This document shows positions 41,744 through 49,687 of a stretch of 49,687 nucleotides of DNA, one piece after another; within the stretch, counting starts at the first letter, position 1; the number at the start of each line of letters is the position of its first letter. The translations under genes were made by a program, and so were the position numbers. The stretch is from the NCBI GenBank assembly GCA_012841145.1, contig DUVH01000032.1, forward strand, positions 1 to 49,687, read 5' to 3'. This stretch comes from Clostridiaceae bacterium (GTDB lineage Bacteria; Bacillota; Clostridia; Saccharofermentanales; DTU023). Below the pieces are notes generated by a model. The model was given only the letters and a program-made list of their open reading frames with translations, was not told the origin of the DNA and searched no databases.

Positions 41744-44700
41744 CTACGGAACATGGACGGCAAACGTCATGTCGTGGCCGTTAATGTCCCAATCTTGAGC
41801 GTTAACGCCTTCCGGCAGCTCGGCAGAATCGTCAAAGAAAATCACTTGCTGCGCCAGAACTTCTTCCATGATGTCATTGACGTAACGGTCGACGACATCG
41901 GATAGATCGTCGCGTTTGACATAAAGATCGATCCTGTCCGTTACTTGGAAGTCGCTCGAACGGCGCATCGTCTGGATCTTGCTGACCATTTCACGTACAA
42001 GCCCCTCCTCGATCAATTGCTCCGTGAGGACGGTGTTCAGGGCAACGGTCACAGACCCTGCGCTCTCGACGGCGAAGCCTGAAGCAGGCACCTCCTCAAT
42101 GAGGAAATCTTCGCGCGTCAATTCGTAGACGGTTCCCTCGACTTCAAGTTCAACTTTTCCGTCACGCTCCAGCTTATCCATCGTGGCTCTGCCCGGCAGG
42201 GCTTCGATCAGCATGCGCCCTTTTGGCAAGTTCGCACCCATCAGACGTCCGAGTGTACGGAGTTGTGGCTTAAAAGAGTAATCGACAAGGCGTCGATCAT
42301 TTTCTTCGCGAACCATTTTCTTGATGTTAAGCTCGTCGAGTACAAGCTCCGCCAACTCATCCGACAGCGGTTCGCCTCCGACGACGACCATCTCCGCCAA
42401 AGGTTGACGAATCTTGAGCTGCGAGACGTTTCTGGCAGCCCTTCCCAGTGAGACGATTTCAAGGACTCGTTCCATATCCCTTTCAAGATTACGGTCAATT
42501 TTCACCTCATCGACCGACGGGAAGTCGCACAGGTGAACGCTCTCACGCGCCCCTTCAAGGTGTCCGACGACGAGGTTCTGATAGACCATCTCAGCCATGA
42601 ACGGCGTGAACGGCGCGATCAGGTGCGCCATCGTCACGAGAATATCGTGCAAAACGATGTACGCCGTGATCTTGTCGTTATCCATTCCCGCACCCCAGTA
42701 ACGTTCACGTGAACGGCGGACGTACCAGTTCGACAAGTCATCGGTGAAAGCCTCGAGAGCCCTCGCGGCAGTCGTGATGTCGTAGACCTCCAGTTTCGTA
42801 TCGACTTCACGGATCAGCGAATGGAGTCGGCTTTCGATCCAGCGATCGATGACGGTCTTATGGTCATCAACGGAGAAATCTTTATACGCCTCCCGCTCGA
42901 AACCGTCAATGTTGGCATAAAGCACGAAAAACGCGTAGGTATTCCAGAACGTTCCCATGAATCGACGTTTCATTTCATTGACGGCAGCCTCGGAAAAGCG
43001 TACCGACACCCACGGGTGGCTGTCCGCATAGAACATCCAGCGGACGGCGTCCGCCCCCTCATGCGCCATGACCTCATTGGGATCGACCACGTTGCCGATA
43101 TGCTTCGACATTTTGATCCCGTCCTTGTCAAGGACGTGTCCCATCACGATGCAATTATCGAATGCGGGCGTATCAAAGATACACGTGGCGATAGCATGTA
43201 AACTATAAAACCACCCGCGCGTCTGGTCGATCGCCTCGGAGATAAAATCGGCAGGCATGCTCTTTTCAAAAATGTCACAGTTTTCGAACGGATAATGGTG
43301 TTGCGCAAAGGGCATCGCACCGGAATCATACCAGCAGTCAATCACTTCGGGGACGCGCGTCATCATACCGCCGCACTCGGGACAGCTGATGTGAACCTTA
43401 TCAATCATCGGTTTATGAAGCTCGATCTCATCAGGACAGTCGGGAGACATCGACTTCAGCTCCTCTATGGAACCGACCATGTGCAGGTGATGACATGAGC
43501 CACACTCCCAAACGGGCAGCGGAGTCCCCCAATATCGTTCGCGCGAAAGACACCAGTCGACGACATTCTCAAGATAATTTCCGAATCTTCCGGGACCGAT
43601 ATGAGCCGGAAGCCAGTTTATTTTGTCGTTGTTGACGAGAAGGTTGTCGCGCAACTTTGTCATCTCGATAAACCATGCGTGACGGGCGTAATAGATGAGC
43701 GCCGTTTTGCATCGCCAGCAGAACGGGTACGTATGTTCCATCTCTGCCTCGGCGATCAGCAACCCCTCGCGTTTCAAGATCTCTACGAGCTCATCGTCGG
43801 CATCCTTGACGAAGACGCCGGCGACATCGGTGACTTCCTTCGTCATCGTGCCGTCTTCCGCGACAAACTGCACGTGCGGCAAACCCTCTCTGCGCCCAAT
43901 TCTCGCGTCGTCTTCACCGAAAGCCGGTGCGATGTGAACGATCCCCGTACCGTCCGTCAGTGTGACGTACGGATCGGCGACGACGTAGAACGCTCGCTTA
44001 CCGGACTGTTCCACCGTCTCCACCGCGTACGGATAGAGCGGCACATAAGAGCGACCGATGAGATCACGTCCGAGATAACGTTCAATCACGCGCGCATCAT
44101 CGCCGAAAACTTGCTTGTACAAGGCTTCCGCAATGATGTAGCGCGGACTTCCGGGCGACCCGTCAACTTCATGATCGACTTCACAGAGAACGTAATCTTC
44201 GTCGGCATTGACGCAGAGTGCTACGTTCGAAGGAAGTGTCCACGGAGTCGTCGTCCAGACGGCGAAATATGTATTAGGTTCCTCCGCGTCGCGGAAACGC
44301 ACATAAACGGATCGCTCCGTGATATCCTGATAACCTTGCGCCACTTCGTGACTTGAGAGCGACGTTCCGCAGCGCGGGCAATACGGCACGACCTTGTGGC
44401 CTTTATAGATCAGTCCCTTGTCCCAGATCTGGCGAAGCGACCACCAGACCGACTCGATGTAATCGTTCTCATACGTGATGTACGGGTCTTCCATATCGGC
44501 CCAGAATCCCACGCGCTCAGACATCTCCTCCCACTCGGTTTTATATTTCCAGACAGAGACCTTACACTCGCGGATAAACTCTTCAACGCCGAACTCCTCA
44601 ATCTGTTCCTTCCCGTCGAGGCCGAGAAGTTTTTCGACTTCGAGCTCAACCGGCAAACCGTGCGTGTCCCAGCCGGCCTTCCGAGGTACAAAATACCCCT

Positions 44701-44923
44701 TCATCGTCCGATAGCGGGGAATCAAATCTTTAATCGCGCGCGTCAACACGTGACCGGCATGCGGCATGCCGTTGGCCGTTGGCGGGCCTTCAAAAAATGA
44801 AAATATAGGAGCGCCTTCTCTAATTTCTACCGATTTCTCGAAAATTCTGTTTTCTTTCCAGAACGATAGAACCTCAAGTTCTCGAGGAACAAAATCGAGA
44901 CTGCTGTCAACCTTTTCGTACAT
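41744..44923 (-). CDS. ileS: Isoleucine-tRNA ligase, long (eukaryal-like) type
   Basis: A 1059-residue class I synthetase. The first signature is PTANGMPHAGHVLT (HAGH in place of HIGH) and the second KMSKHIGN. The CP1 editing domain lies between them (TTTPWTLPSN; GTGIVHIAPAFGEDD). Cys pairs PYCPRCG, ECGSCHH and CPECGG are present. The overall length and the segment KGYFVPRKAGWDTHGLPVE match type 2 (eukaryal-like) IleRS, which in many bacteria gives low mupirocin sensitivity (family knowledge). AAAGGAG precedes the ATG. No T-box leader is seen upstream. First gene of the ileS-queT-methyltransferase run. Confidence 0.96.
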   Translation of the reverse strand: MYEKVDSSLDFVPRELEVLSFWKENRIFEKSVEIREGAPIFSFFEGPPTANGMPHAGHVLTRAIKDLIPRYRTMKGYFVPRKAGWDTHGLPVELEVEKLLGLDGKEQIEEFGVEEFIRECKVSVWKYKTEWEEMSERVGFWADMEDPYITYENDYIESVWWSLRQIWDKGLIYKGHKVVPYCPRCGTSLSSHEVAQGYQDITERSVYVRFRDAEEPNTYFAVWTTTPWTLPSNVALCVNADEDYVLCEVDHEVDGSPGSPRYIIAEALYKQVFGDDARVIERYLGRDLIGRSYVPLYPYAVETVEQSGKRAFYVVADPYVTLTDGTGIVHIAPAFGEDDARIGRREGLPHVQFVAEDGTMTKEVTDVAGVFVKDADDELVEILKREGLLIAEAEMEHTYPFCWRCKTALIYYARHAWFIEMTKLRDNLLVNNDKINWLPAHIGPGRFGNYLENVVDWCLSRERYWGTPLPVWECGSCHHLHMVGSIEELKSMSPDCPDEIELHKPMIDKVHISCPECGGMMTRVPEVIDCWYDSGAMPFAQHHYPFENCDIFEKSMPADFISEAIDQTRGWFYSLHAIATCIFDTPAFDNCIVMGHVLDKDGIKMSKHIGNVVDPNEVMAHEGADAVRWMFYADSHPWVSVRFSEAAVNEMKRRFMGTFWNTYAFFVLYANIDGFEREAYKDFSVDDHKTVIDRWIESRLHSLIREVDTKLEVYDITTAARALEAFTDDLSNWYVRRSRERYWGAGMDNDKITAYIVLHDILVTMAHLIAPFTPFMAEMVYQNLVVGHLEGARESVHLCDFPSVDEVKIDRNLERDMERVLEIVSLGRAARNVSQLKIRQPLAEMVVVGGEPLSDELAELVLDELNIKKMVREENDRRLVDYSFKPQLRTLGRLMGANLPKGRMLIEALPGRATMDKLERDGKVELEVEGTVYELTREDFLIEEVPASGFAVESAGSVTVALNTVLTEQLIEEGLVREMVSKIQTMRRSSDFQVTDRIDLYVKRDDLSDVVDRYVNDIMEEVLAQQVIFFDDSAELPEGVNAQDWDINGHDMTFAVHVP

Positions 44924-45061
44924 GGCGCTTTACTCCTTTAAAATCGTATAAGGGCGTACACAAGCCGCAACATAAAATAAGGCGGCGACGCCTCAAAATC
45001 TGCATCCTTGTAATTATAGGTTCACGCGTCATTCAATGTCAATTGAATGCACATAAGACAC

Positions 45062-45089
45062 GGTAAGCCTGCTTCGCAGCAGGCTTACC
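45062..45089. repeat. 12-bp perfect stem-loop
   Basis: GGTAAGCCTGCT and AGCAGGCTTACC enclose the 4-nt loop TCGC. There is no T-run on either side, so a simple intrinsic terminator is not supported. Confidence 0.75.
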
Positions 45090-45156
45090 ATTATAGAGGA
45101 GAATTTATATGTCTAAACGATTCGTACTAGAAATGAAGAAGTGCATCCTCAAGTGT

Positions 45157-45285
45157 GTACATTCCTTATCGGAAACGGAAGAGCCCTTTCCTCACATGAG
45201 TGCTTTCCTTATCGGAAACGGAAGAGACCTCTCCTCACATGAGTGCTTTCCTTACCGGAAACGGAAGAGACCTCTCCTCAAAAGC
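45157..45285. repeat. 43-bp tandem repeat, three copies
   Basis: Copies at 45157-45199, 45200-45242 and 45243-45285; the second and third are nearly identical over 37 bp, and the first differs at its start. Each contains TTTCC-TTATC-GGAAA, a small stem-loop, and GGAAGAGACCTCTCC. A partial unit may precede at about 45134. It lies just past the ftsH stop. Confidence 0.85.
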
Positions 45286-45325
45286 TTGCTTTACTAAAAA
45301 TAGCTCTTTCCTTAATTGAGTGTTA

Positions 45326-47164
45326 TCAAGCTGCATCTCTCTCAAGTATTTCCATAAATTCTTCGCCGGTAATTGTTTCCTTTTCGAGCAGATATTCAGC
45401 CAACTCATCCATCTTTTCCCTGTTCTGTACCAAAATGGCCGTTGCGCGTCCATGAGCATCCGCTATGATGTCGCGAATCTCTTCATCGACGAGACGTGCC
45501 GTTTCAGGGGAGCACGTTGATTGTCCGCCGTGCCCCAGATATGTGTTTCCGCCCGTTTCAAGCGCCATCATCCCGAAATTCTCCGACATTCCGTAGCGCG
45601 TTACCATATTTCTTGCGATATCCGTAGCTCTTTCAATATCGTTGGAAGCGCCGGTTGTCGCAATATTGAACACGACTTCTTCTGCAGCCCTTCCACCACA
45701 AAGAACCTCCAGTTGCTGGTAAGCATCCTCCTTGCTGACAAGGCTCTTCTCATCTTCCTCAACCTGCATGGTGTAACCGAGCGCACCGGAAGTTCTCGGA
45801 ACAATGGTGATCTTTTGTACCGGAGCGGAGCCTTTTTGTTTCGCCGCAACGAGAGCGTGACCGATTTCGTGGTATGCGACGATTCGCTTTTCTTCTTCCG
45901 ATAAGATGGCGTTTTTCCTCTCGGGGCCTGCGATAATCGTTTCGACCGACTCTGTCAAATCTGTCGTCGTTACAATATTTCTGCCCATACGAACAGCTCG
46001 CAAAGCCGCCTCATTCACGATATTGGCCAGCTGGGCGCCCGAAGCACCGGCGGTCATGCGAGCAACGAGATTAATGTCAAGGTCATCTTGTTTCTGGACT
46101 CTTCTCAAATGAACCCGCAAAATCGCCTCTCTTCCTTTCAAGTCAGGCAATTCCAGTCTGACCTGACGGTCAAAACGGCCGGGACGCAGTAAAGCAGGAT
46201 CCAGAACTTCCGGTCTGTTCGTCGCAGCTAAGATGATGACGCCTTTATTGCCTTCGAAACCGTCCATCTCCGTTAAAAGCTGGTTCAGCGTCTGTTCGCG
46301 TTCGTCATTCCCTGTAACAAATTGAGAATCGCGTCTCTTCCCGATTGTGTCGATCTCATCGATGAAGACGATACATGGGGCCTGTTTGTTTGCCTGTTCA
46401 AACAACTCTCTTACTTTGGCTGCTCCGCGCCCGACAAACATTTCAACAAATTCTGATCCCGAGATCGAGAAAAATGGCACATCGGCTTCGCCTGCAACGG
46501 CTTTCGCCATAAGCGTTTTACCTGTTCCGGGCGGTCCCACCAAAAGAACGCCCGTCGGGCATTTAGCGCCGATCGCAGCATATTTTCCCGGGTTATTGAG
46601 GTAGTCAATAATCTCCTGTAGAGATTCCTTCGCCTCTTCCTGCCCTGCAACATCCGCGAACGACTTCCTGTCCTCATCAGGTTTATAGACCTTGGCCGTA
46701 CCCTGTCCGTGAATACTCAAACCGCCGGCACCAATTTTCCCTCTCAAGTTCTTACTGATTTGCCTGCCAATCAAACTAAAGATCAATATGGGAAGACCAT
46801 ATTGCAGCAAAAGCGTGAGAAGCAGACTCGGCGTCTCGGGTATCTCGGCGGCATATGTGATCCCCTTCTCCCGCAGAATCTGGGGCAATTGAGGATCCTC
46901 GACAACACCTGTCTTGAAGAATCTTTCGTATCCGTCTTCTGCGACGACATAATTAATTTCAGTTGCTGAAAACTGAACTTGTGTGACTTTGCCGGCCTCA
47001 ACCGCATCCATAAAGTCCGTATACGACGTCGTTATCACGCGACGCGACATAATCGTCGGCATAACCATCAAGTTAAAAACTAAAACGACGAGCCATACGA
47101 TCGCGTAGTAATACCAGAGCCTACGCGGTCTTCTCCTGCCATCATTCGAATTCGTAGTTCCCAT
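45326..47164 (-). CDS. ftsH: ATP-dependent zinc metalloprotease FtsH
   Basis: A 612-residue membrane AAA+ protease. Two membrane segments (about 17-38 and 107-128) flank a small external domain. Then Walker A GPPGTGKT, Walker [13 protein letters not shown], the pore-loop region [10 protein letters not shown], the second region of homology ([20 protein letters not shown]) and the zinc site HEIGH. It degrades unneeded or damaged membrane and soluble proteins. Pore loop and sensor motifs are intact. GGAGG is well spaced before the ATG. The upstream 180 bp is shared with the divergent TetR gene and carries a palindrome at 47238. Confidence 0.96.
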   Translation of the reverse strand: MGTTNSNDGRRRPRRLWYYYAIVWLVVLVFNLMVMPTIMSRRVITTSYTDFMDAVEAGKVTQVQFSATEINYVVAEDGYERFFKTGVVEDPQLPQILREKGITYAAEIPETPSLLLTLLLQYGLPILIFSLIGRQISKNLRGKIGAGGLSIHGQGTAKVYKPDEDRKSFADVAGQEEAKESLQEIIDYLNNPGKYAAIGAKCPTGVLLVGPPGTGKTLMAKAVAGEADVPFFSISGSEFVEMFVGRGAAKVRELFEQANKQAPCIVFIDEIDTIGKRRDSQFVTGNDEREQTLNQLLTEMDGFEGNKGVIILAATNRPEVLDPALLRPGRFDRQVRLELPDLKGREAILRVHLRRVQKQDDLDINLVARMTAGASGAQLANIVNEAALRAVRMGRNIVTTTDLTESVETIIAGPERKNAILSEEEKRIVAYHEIGHALVAAKQKGSAPVQKITIVPRTSGALGYTMQVEEDEKSLVSKEDAYQQLEVLCGGRAAEEVVFNIATTGASNDIERATDIARNMVTRYGMSENFGMMALETGGNTYLGHGGQSTCSPETARLVDEEIRDIIADAHGRATAILVQNREKMDELAEYLLEKETITGEEFMEILERDAA

Positions 47165-47237
47165 ATATCCTCCATAAAAAATTAACTGCCATTTCCAAAT
47201 TGATAACGTAATTAATCATTAAAACACTCATCACCCA

Positions 47238-47249
47238 ACAACATGTTGT
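47238..47249. promoter_or_regulatory. 12-bp palindrome, possible TetR operator
   Basis: ACAACATGTTGT is a perfect palindrome in the gap between ftsH and the TetR gene, close to AT-rich promoter-like sequence (TATAGT, TATAAA). Position and symmetry fit a TetR-type operator; binding is inferred. Confidence 0.4.
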
Positions 47250-47345
47250 GTTATAGTTTAATTATAAAAGCCCTTGGAACGTTTAGCAATAAACAAAACA
47301 ACAACTTTTGTCGGATTGATGGCTCGAAAGAGAGAAGGTGAAAAA

Positions 47346-47912
47346 ATGGCAAGGAAACAACCGGAAGTAACGGCACAAACGAGAAGAAATTTGATCGACG
47401 CCTACTGGGAGCTTTACAGTTCCGATACGACGGGCAAAATTACGGTAAAAATGATCACTGATCGAGCGGGATATAACCGAGGAACTTTCTACGCGTACTT
47501 TTTAGATATTCAGGATTTGCATGAACAGCTGGAAAATGAATTACTCCCCTCCGAGGAAAGTTTTGAAAAACTGAAAGAGGCAACCGTCTCGAAGAACAGT
47601 CGCGACATATTGGAAATATTTACACAGCTTGATCGAACCATGGGCGCAAAACTTAGTCTTCTTTTGAGTCCCAAAGGAAGCCTTTCGTTTCAATCAAAAG
47701 TGAAGTCAACACTAAAGCAACTTATCTTGAAGCACCTCCCGCTTGCATTAATGGAGAGGGAAAGCGTTGTTGACTACAAAACAGAGATGCTCTGCGGTAT
47801 CTTTTATGAAACTGTTCGCTACTGGTATGATCGTGGAAATCGTCAATTTACTGAAGAAGAAATGACCACTCTTATGCTGAAAACAATCTTCACAGGTCTC
47901 GTAGAGAGTTAA
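47346..47912 (+). CDS. TetR/AcrR family transcriptional regulator
   Basis: A 188-residue regulator. The N-terminal helix-turn-helix includes KITVKMITDRAGYNRGTFYAYFLDIQDL, the typical TetR DNA-binding pattern. The C-terminal part is helical, as in ligand-binding domains of the family, with no recognisable ligand motif. ATG at 47346 is chosen, with AGAAGG seven bases upstream; longer in-frame starts (47319 or 47274) lack support. Divergent from ftsH; it could regulate itself or ftsH through the palindrome at 47238. No efflux or enzyme gene follows, so its regulon is unknown. Confidence 0.87.
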   Translation: MARKQPEVTAQTRRNLIDAYWELYSSDTTGKITVKMITDRAGYNRGTFYAYFLDIQDLHEQLENELLPSEESFEKLKEATVSKNSRDILEIFTQLDRTMGAKLSLLLSPKGSLSFQSKVKSTLKQLILKHLPLALMERESVVDYKTEMLCGIFYETVRYWYDRGNRQFTEEEMTTLMLKTIFTGLVES

Positions 47913-48588
47913 CTGCTTCTCAACAATAAACACCTGCCTTACAAGCACTGCAGAACATCATCAAAGCTATCCTCACTAGGACGACAAAAACGCAGTCATA
48001 ATACCGTTAGTACAATTTTTCAATATTAGGTATATATTTACACATGGCAAATAGGGAGCAATCTATCTGCATCATCCCCTAATGTACTCTTCAAGGCATC
48101 AACGGTACCTCTGTACAGCAATTTTTAGATATCAATTGCAAAATTGCACCAGGGGGCGGGGCATGACCTCTCGGTTCGTTCAAAACCCTCTCAAATCTTG
48201 CCAATCTCCCAACCCTCGTTGCAATTTTTTTGATATTAGTTGGAAAATTGTACAAGAGAGATGTGTGAAACAGCCAAGTAACCCGCTAAAACCTCCTGAA
48301 TGGAGCTTTACTCTTTCCACGTATCACCATTTTCCGAAGTAAGTTGAAAAATTGGAACAGGAAGGGTATGGAAAGAGGGAGGTTGAGGTGGCGGTGTGTT
48401 GAATAAGCTCACTTAAGAGACATTTTGGCGGGTTATGGCACCGGCGCGTGGTCGGCATGCTAGTCAGGGTGAGGTGTTTTTGCAGGAAATGAGAATTGAT
48501 GGCGTACGGAGCACGCTATCTGCCTAGGATTGTGCTTGTCAGCGTCGGAAGAATGTAAAGTAGTCCCTGATTGAAAGGAAACTGATGT
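47913..48588. other. Non-coding accessory region with spaced repeats
   Basis: 676 bp with no convincing gene. The part 48012-48356 carries four diverged AT-rich dyads about 105 bp apart (listed separately). The rest, 48357-48588, is GC-richer with purine-rich stretches and nothing recognised. The strand asymmetry and base use differ from the housekeeping genes to the left. Confidence 0.6.
48012..48356. repeat. Four imperfect AT-rich dyad repeats spaced 103-106 bp
   Basis: Motifs start at about 48012, 48118, 48221 and 48326. The best copies run GCAATTTT, about 14 bases including GATAT, then AAAATTG(C/T)AC, followed by a purine-rich stretch. The second copy (48118-48147) has 8-bp arms GCAATTTT/AAAATTGC; the third has 7-bp arms; the first and fourth are more degenerate. 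Spacer sequences share little. Confidence 0.65.
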
Positions 48589-49563
48589 TTACGGTGCTCG
48601 CGTTAACACGAGAGGTTGGTTGGGGTGCCGGATCAGTCGATTCCAGGCGGCGAGGTAGATTTTGTACATGGTAGGGACACCGGTATGCCATGGCACCTCA
48701 TCCCGGTGGATTTTACGAAAACGCGAGCGGATGTGGTGTCCTTTTCTGAGGAGCAAGTCGCGTAAGGCAACGAAGCTCTCAAAGAACTTTCGTGCGCGGA
48801 TATGGATGCGTTTGCCTATGAGTCGGGAGAGCTGGCGTGCTAAGTTTCGGAAGGCTTTTAGGTCGATAAGTTGAGAGTAGCCCACCGAAACGACGCGGTA
48901 GCCTTCCGATTCGAGGTGAGCGGTGCGCTCCCGGTCTCTCGATATGGCGGCAGAGTTACTATGATGCTCTTCACTGTCATACTCGATATCTAATTTACAT
49001 GAAGGGACGTAAAGATCGGCGTAGTAGGTTTTGTCTCCACCTTTCAGGACGATCTTTTCGTTGAGGACGATCTCCTTAAAACCGCAACCGCCGAGCGCAT
49101 TGGGTAAACGCAGGAACATGTAGAGGATCGATTCCATGGGAGAGCGTGAGTTATTCTCGAGATAGCGGATGGCACGGAGGGCTTTTCGGCGACCGCGGTG
49201 ACCTCGCAGCTTTTCTGCGCAGGCGCGCAGTTCTTCGACGGTGCATCGCTGGCGATGGCCTTCGCGGTAAGAGCAACATTGAAGCCCAAGAAAGATTAAC
49301 TCATGTATGGAGTAATCTTGGGCGACCTGTAAAAACACAAGGGGGAGAGTGCAGACTTTTCCTTTAACGTACTGATCGGCGCCGGGGATACTGCAGGTGT
49401 GCAACACTGCCCGCTGGGGGCGGTAGAGTGGTTTGTCGGTGAAGATGACGTATTCTTCGGTAAAGACGCGATCGGGCGGTTCGATTTTGCCTCGGATGGC
49501 CGGCACGCCCCAGTAATCGAGGGCGGCCTTTCCGCAGAGGTATTTTTCAATGTATTGACTCAT
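48589..49563 (-). CDS. Nuclease-like protein with AbiEi-like N-terminus (Vsr/DUF559-type core)
   Basis: A 324-residue protein. The N-terminal half (about 10-105; GKAALDYWGVPAIRG, HTCSIPG, CTLPLVFLQVAQDYSIHELIFLG) resembles AbiEi-antitoxin-like proteins. The C-terminal part has YADLYVPSCKLDIEYDSEEHHSN and RDRERTAHLESEGYRVVSV, which fits the PD-(D/E)xK fold of DUF559/Vsr-like proteins; the assignment is by pattern only. No partner toxin or methylase gene is visible. ATG at 49561-49563 is used (GGAG 12 nt upstream); a TTG six codons earlier overlaps that site. The start lies at the end of a 32-nt tandem array. Function unknown; mobile or defence-type behaviour is inference. Confidence 0.7.
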   Translation of the reverse strand: MSQYIEKYLCGKAALDYWGVPAIRGKIEPPDRVFTEEYVIFTDKPLYRPQRAVLHTCSIPGADQYVKGKVCTLPLVFLQVAQDYSIHELIFLGLQCCSYREGHRQRCTVEELRACAEKLRGHRGRRKALRAIRYLENNSRSPMESILYMFLRLPNALGGCGFKEIVLNEKIVLKGGDKTYYADLYVPSCKLDIEYDSEEHHSNSAAISRDRERTAHLESEGYRVVSVGYSQLIDLKAFRNLARQLSRLIGKRIHIRARKFFESFVALRDLLLRKGHHIRSRFRKIHRDEVPWHTGVPTMYKIYLAAWNRLIRHPNQPLVLTRAP

Positions 49564-49586
49564 GCCTGTACTTTTCTCCAAATGCT

Positions 49587-49687
49587 ATCGCTCATGCTCG
49601 AAGCTGTTTTCACACGTCATCGCTCGTGTCCGAATTTGTTCACAAACGTAATGGCTCGTGCTAAAAGCTGTTCCCAAACGTCATCAC
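49587..49687. repeat. 32-nt period tandem array, continues past window
   Basis: Units at 49587-49618, 49619-49650 and 49651-49682, each exactly 32 nt, with a fourth starting at 49683. Shared core: AT(C/G)GCTCGTGCT, then AAGCTGTT and ACAAACGTC-like ends. There is no unique spacer between units. On the minus strand the array leads directly into the nuclease-like gene. Confidence 0.88.

Larger units (their letters stand above)
44924..45325. other. Intergenic region with palindromes and tandem repeat
   Basis: 402 bp between ileS and ftsH, both leftward. It holds a 7-bp dyad (CATTCAA/TTGAATG, near 45030-45050), a strong 12-bp hairpin at 45062-45089 and a 43-bp tandem repeat at 45157-45285. A rightward frame at 45109-45297 has a good ribosome-binding site (AGAGGAGAA) but crosses the repeat, whose period is not a multiple of three. 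Confidence 0.6.

Noticed and set aside
45109-45297. 62-residue rightward frame with a good ribosome-binding site
   Set aside because: It runs through the 43-bp repeat, whose copies fall in different frames, so no repeated peptide is conserved; kept only as a remark in the intergenic entry.
47274-47345. Longer start for the TetR protein
   Set aside because: The extension lacks a ribosome-binding site; ATG 47346 has AGAAGG at good spacing and gives a normal N-terminus.
48012-48356. CRISPR array
   Set aside because: Repeats are too diverged, spacing is about 105 bp, and no cas gene is present.
49587-49687. CRISPR array
   Set aside because: Units are contiguous 32-nt tandem copies with no unique spacers.

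Overview
The window (about 49.7 kb, roughly 50% GC by eye) looks like a chromosomal segment of an anaerobic Bacillota of the Clostridia type. Evidence for this is the ptb-buk pair for butyrate or related acyl-phosphate metabolism, ribosomal protein S21, RNase J, a bifunctional Rel, RqcH, QueT/QueH and two threonine-rich L,D-transpeptidases. No sporulation gene, phage gene or transposase was recognised. Non-ATG starts with good Shine-Dalgarno sequences are common (buk, rpsT and rel GTG; queH, ruvC and rpsU TTG). The taxon below phylum level cannot be fixed from the sequence alone.

Layout: 1-2.8 kb holds two tandem membrane-anchored L,D-transpeptidases, the first running off the left edge in a 12-nt-period Gly/Thr repeat. 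3.2-7.0 kb has an E2-like acyltransferase lacking the usual active-site His, ptb-buk and a nitroreductase. 7.2-13.7 kb has a Na/Pi cotransporter, ribokinase, a threonyl-tRNA synthetase without TGS domain, and a DUF3810 membrane protein with an HExxH motif. 13.9-17.5 kb is a three-gene xanthine-dehydrogenase-family operon (2Fe-2S, FAD and molybdopterin subunits). 17.9-22.5 kb has an MBOAT/DHHW pair for surface polymer O-acylation, a small DUF6935-like protein and a MalY/PatB-type C-S lyase. 22.5-30.8 kb has a 5'-nucleotidase-like phosphatase, RqcH, QueH, RuvB, RuvA, RuvC, a LytR-CpsA-Psr protein and S20. 31-37.5 kb has RNase J, Rel, RecJ and S21. 37.8-44.9 kb has a DUF2207 protein, then the descending-strand cluster ileS (eukaryal-like type), queT, an RsmC-like methyltransferase and a divergent ispF. 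45.3-47.9 kb has ftsH and a divergent TetR regulator.

The right end is the accessory part. A 43-bp tandem repeat with a long hairpin lies between ileS and ftsH. A 676-bp non-coding stretch carries four diverged AT-rich dyads spaced 103-106 bp apart. It is followed by a nuclease-like gene (AbiEi-like N-terminus plus a Vsr/DUF559-like core). An exact 32-nt-period tandem array leads into the start codon of that gene and runs off the window. The nuclease-like gene with repeat families on both sides is the best candidate for something undescribed. The central genes are mostly translation, stress, DNA-repair and envelope housekeeping.
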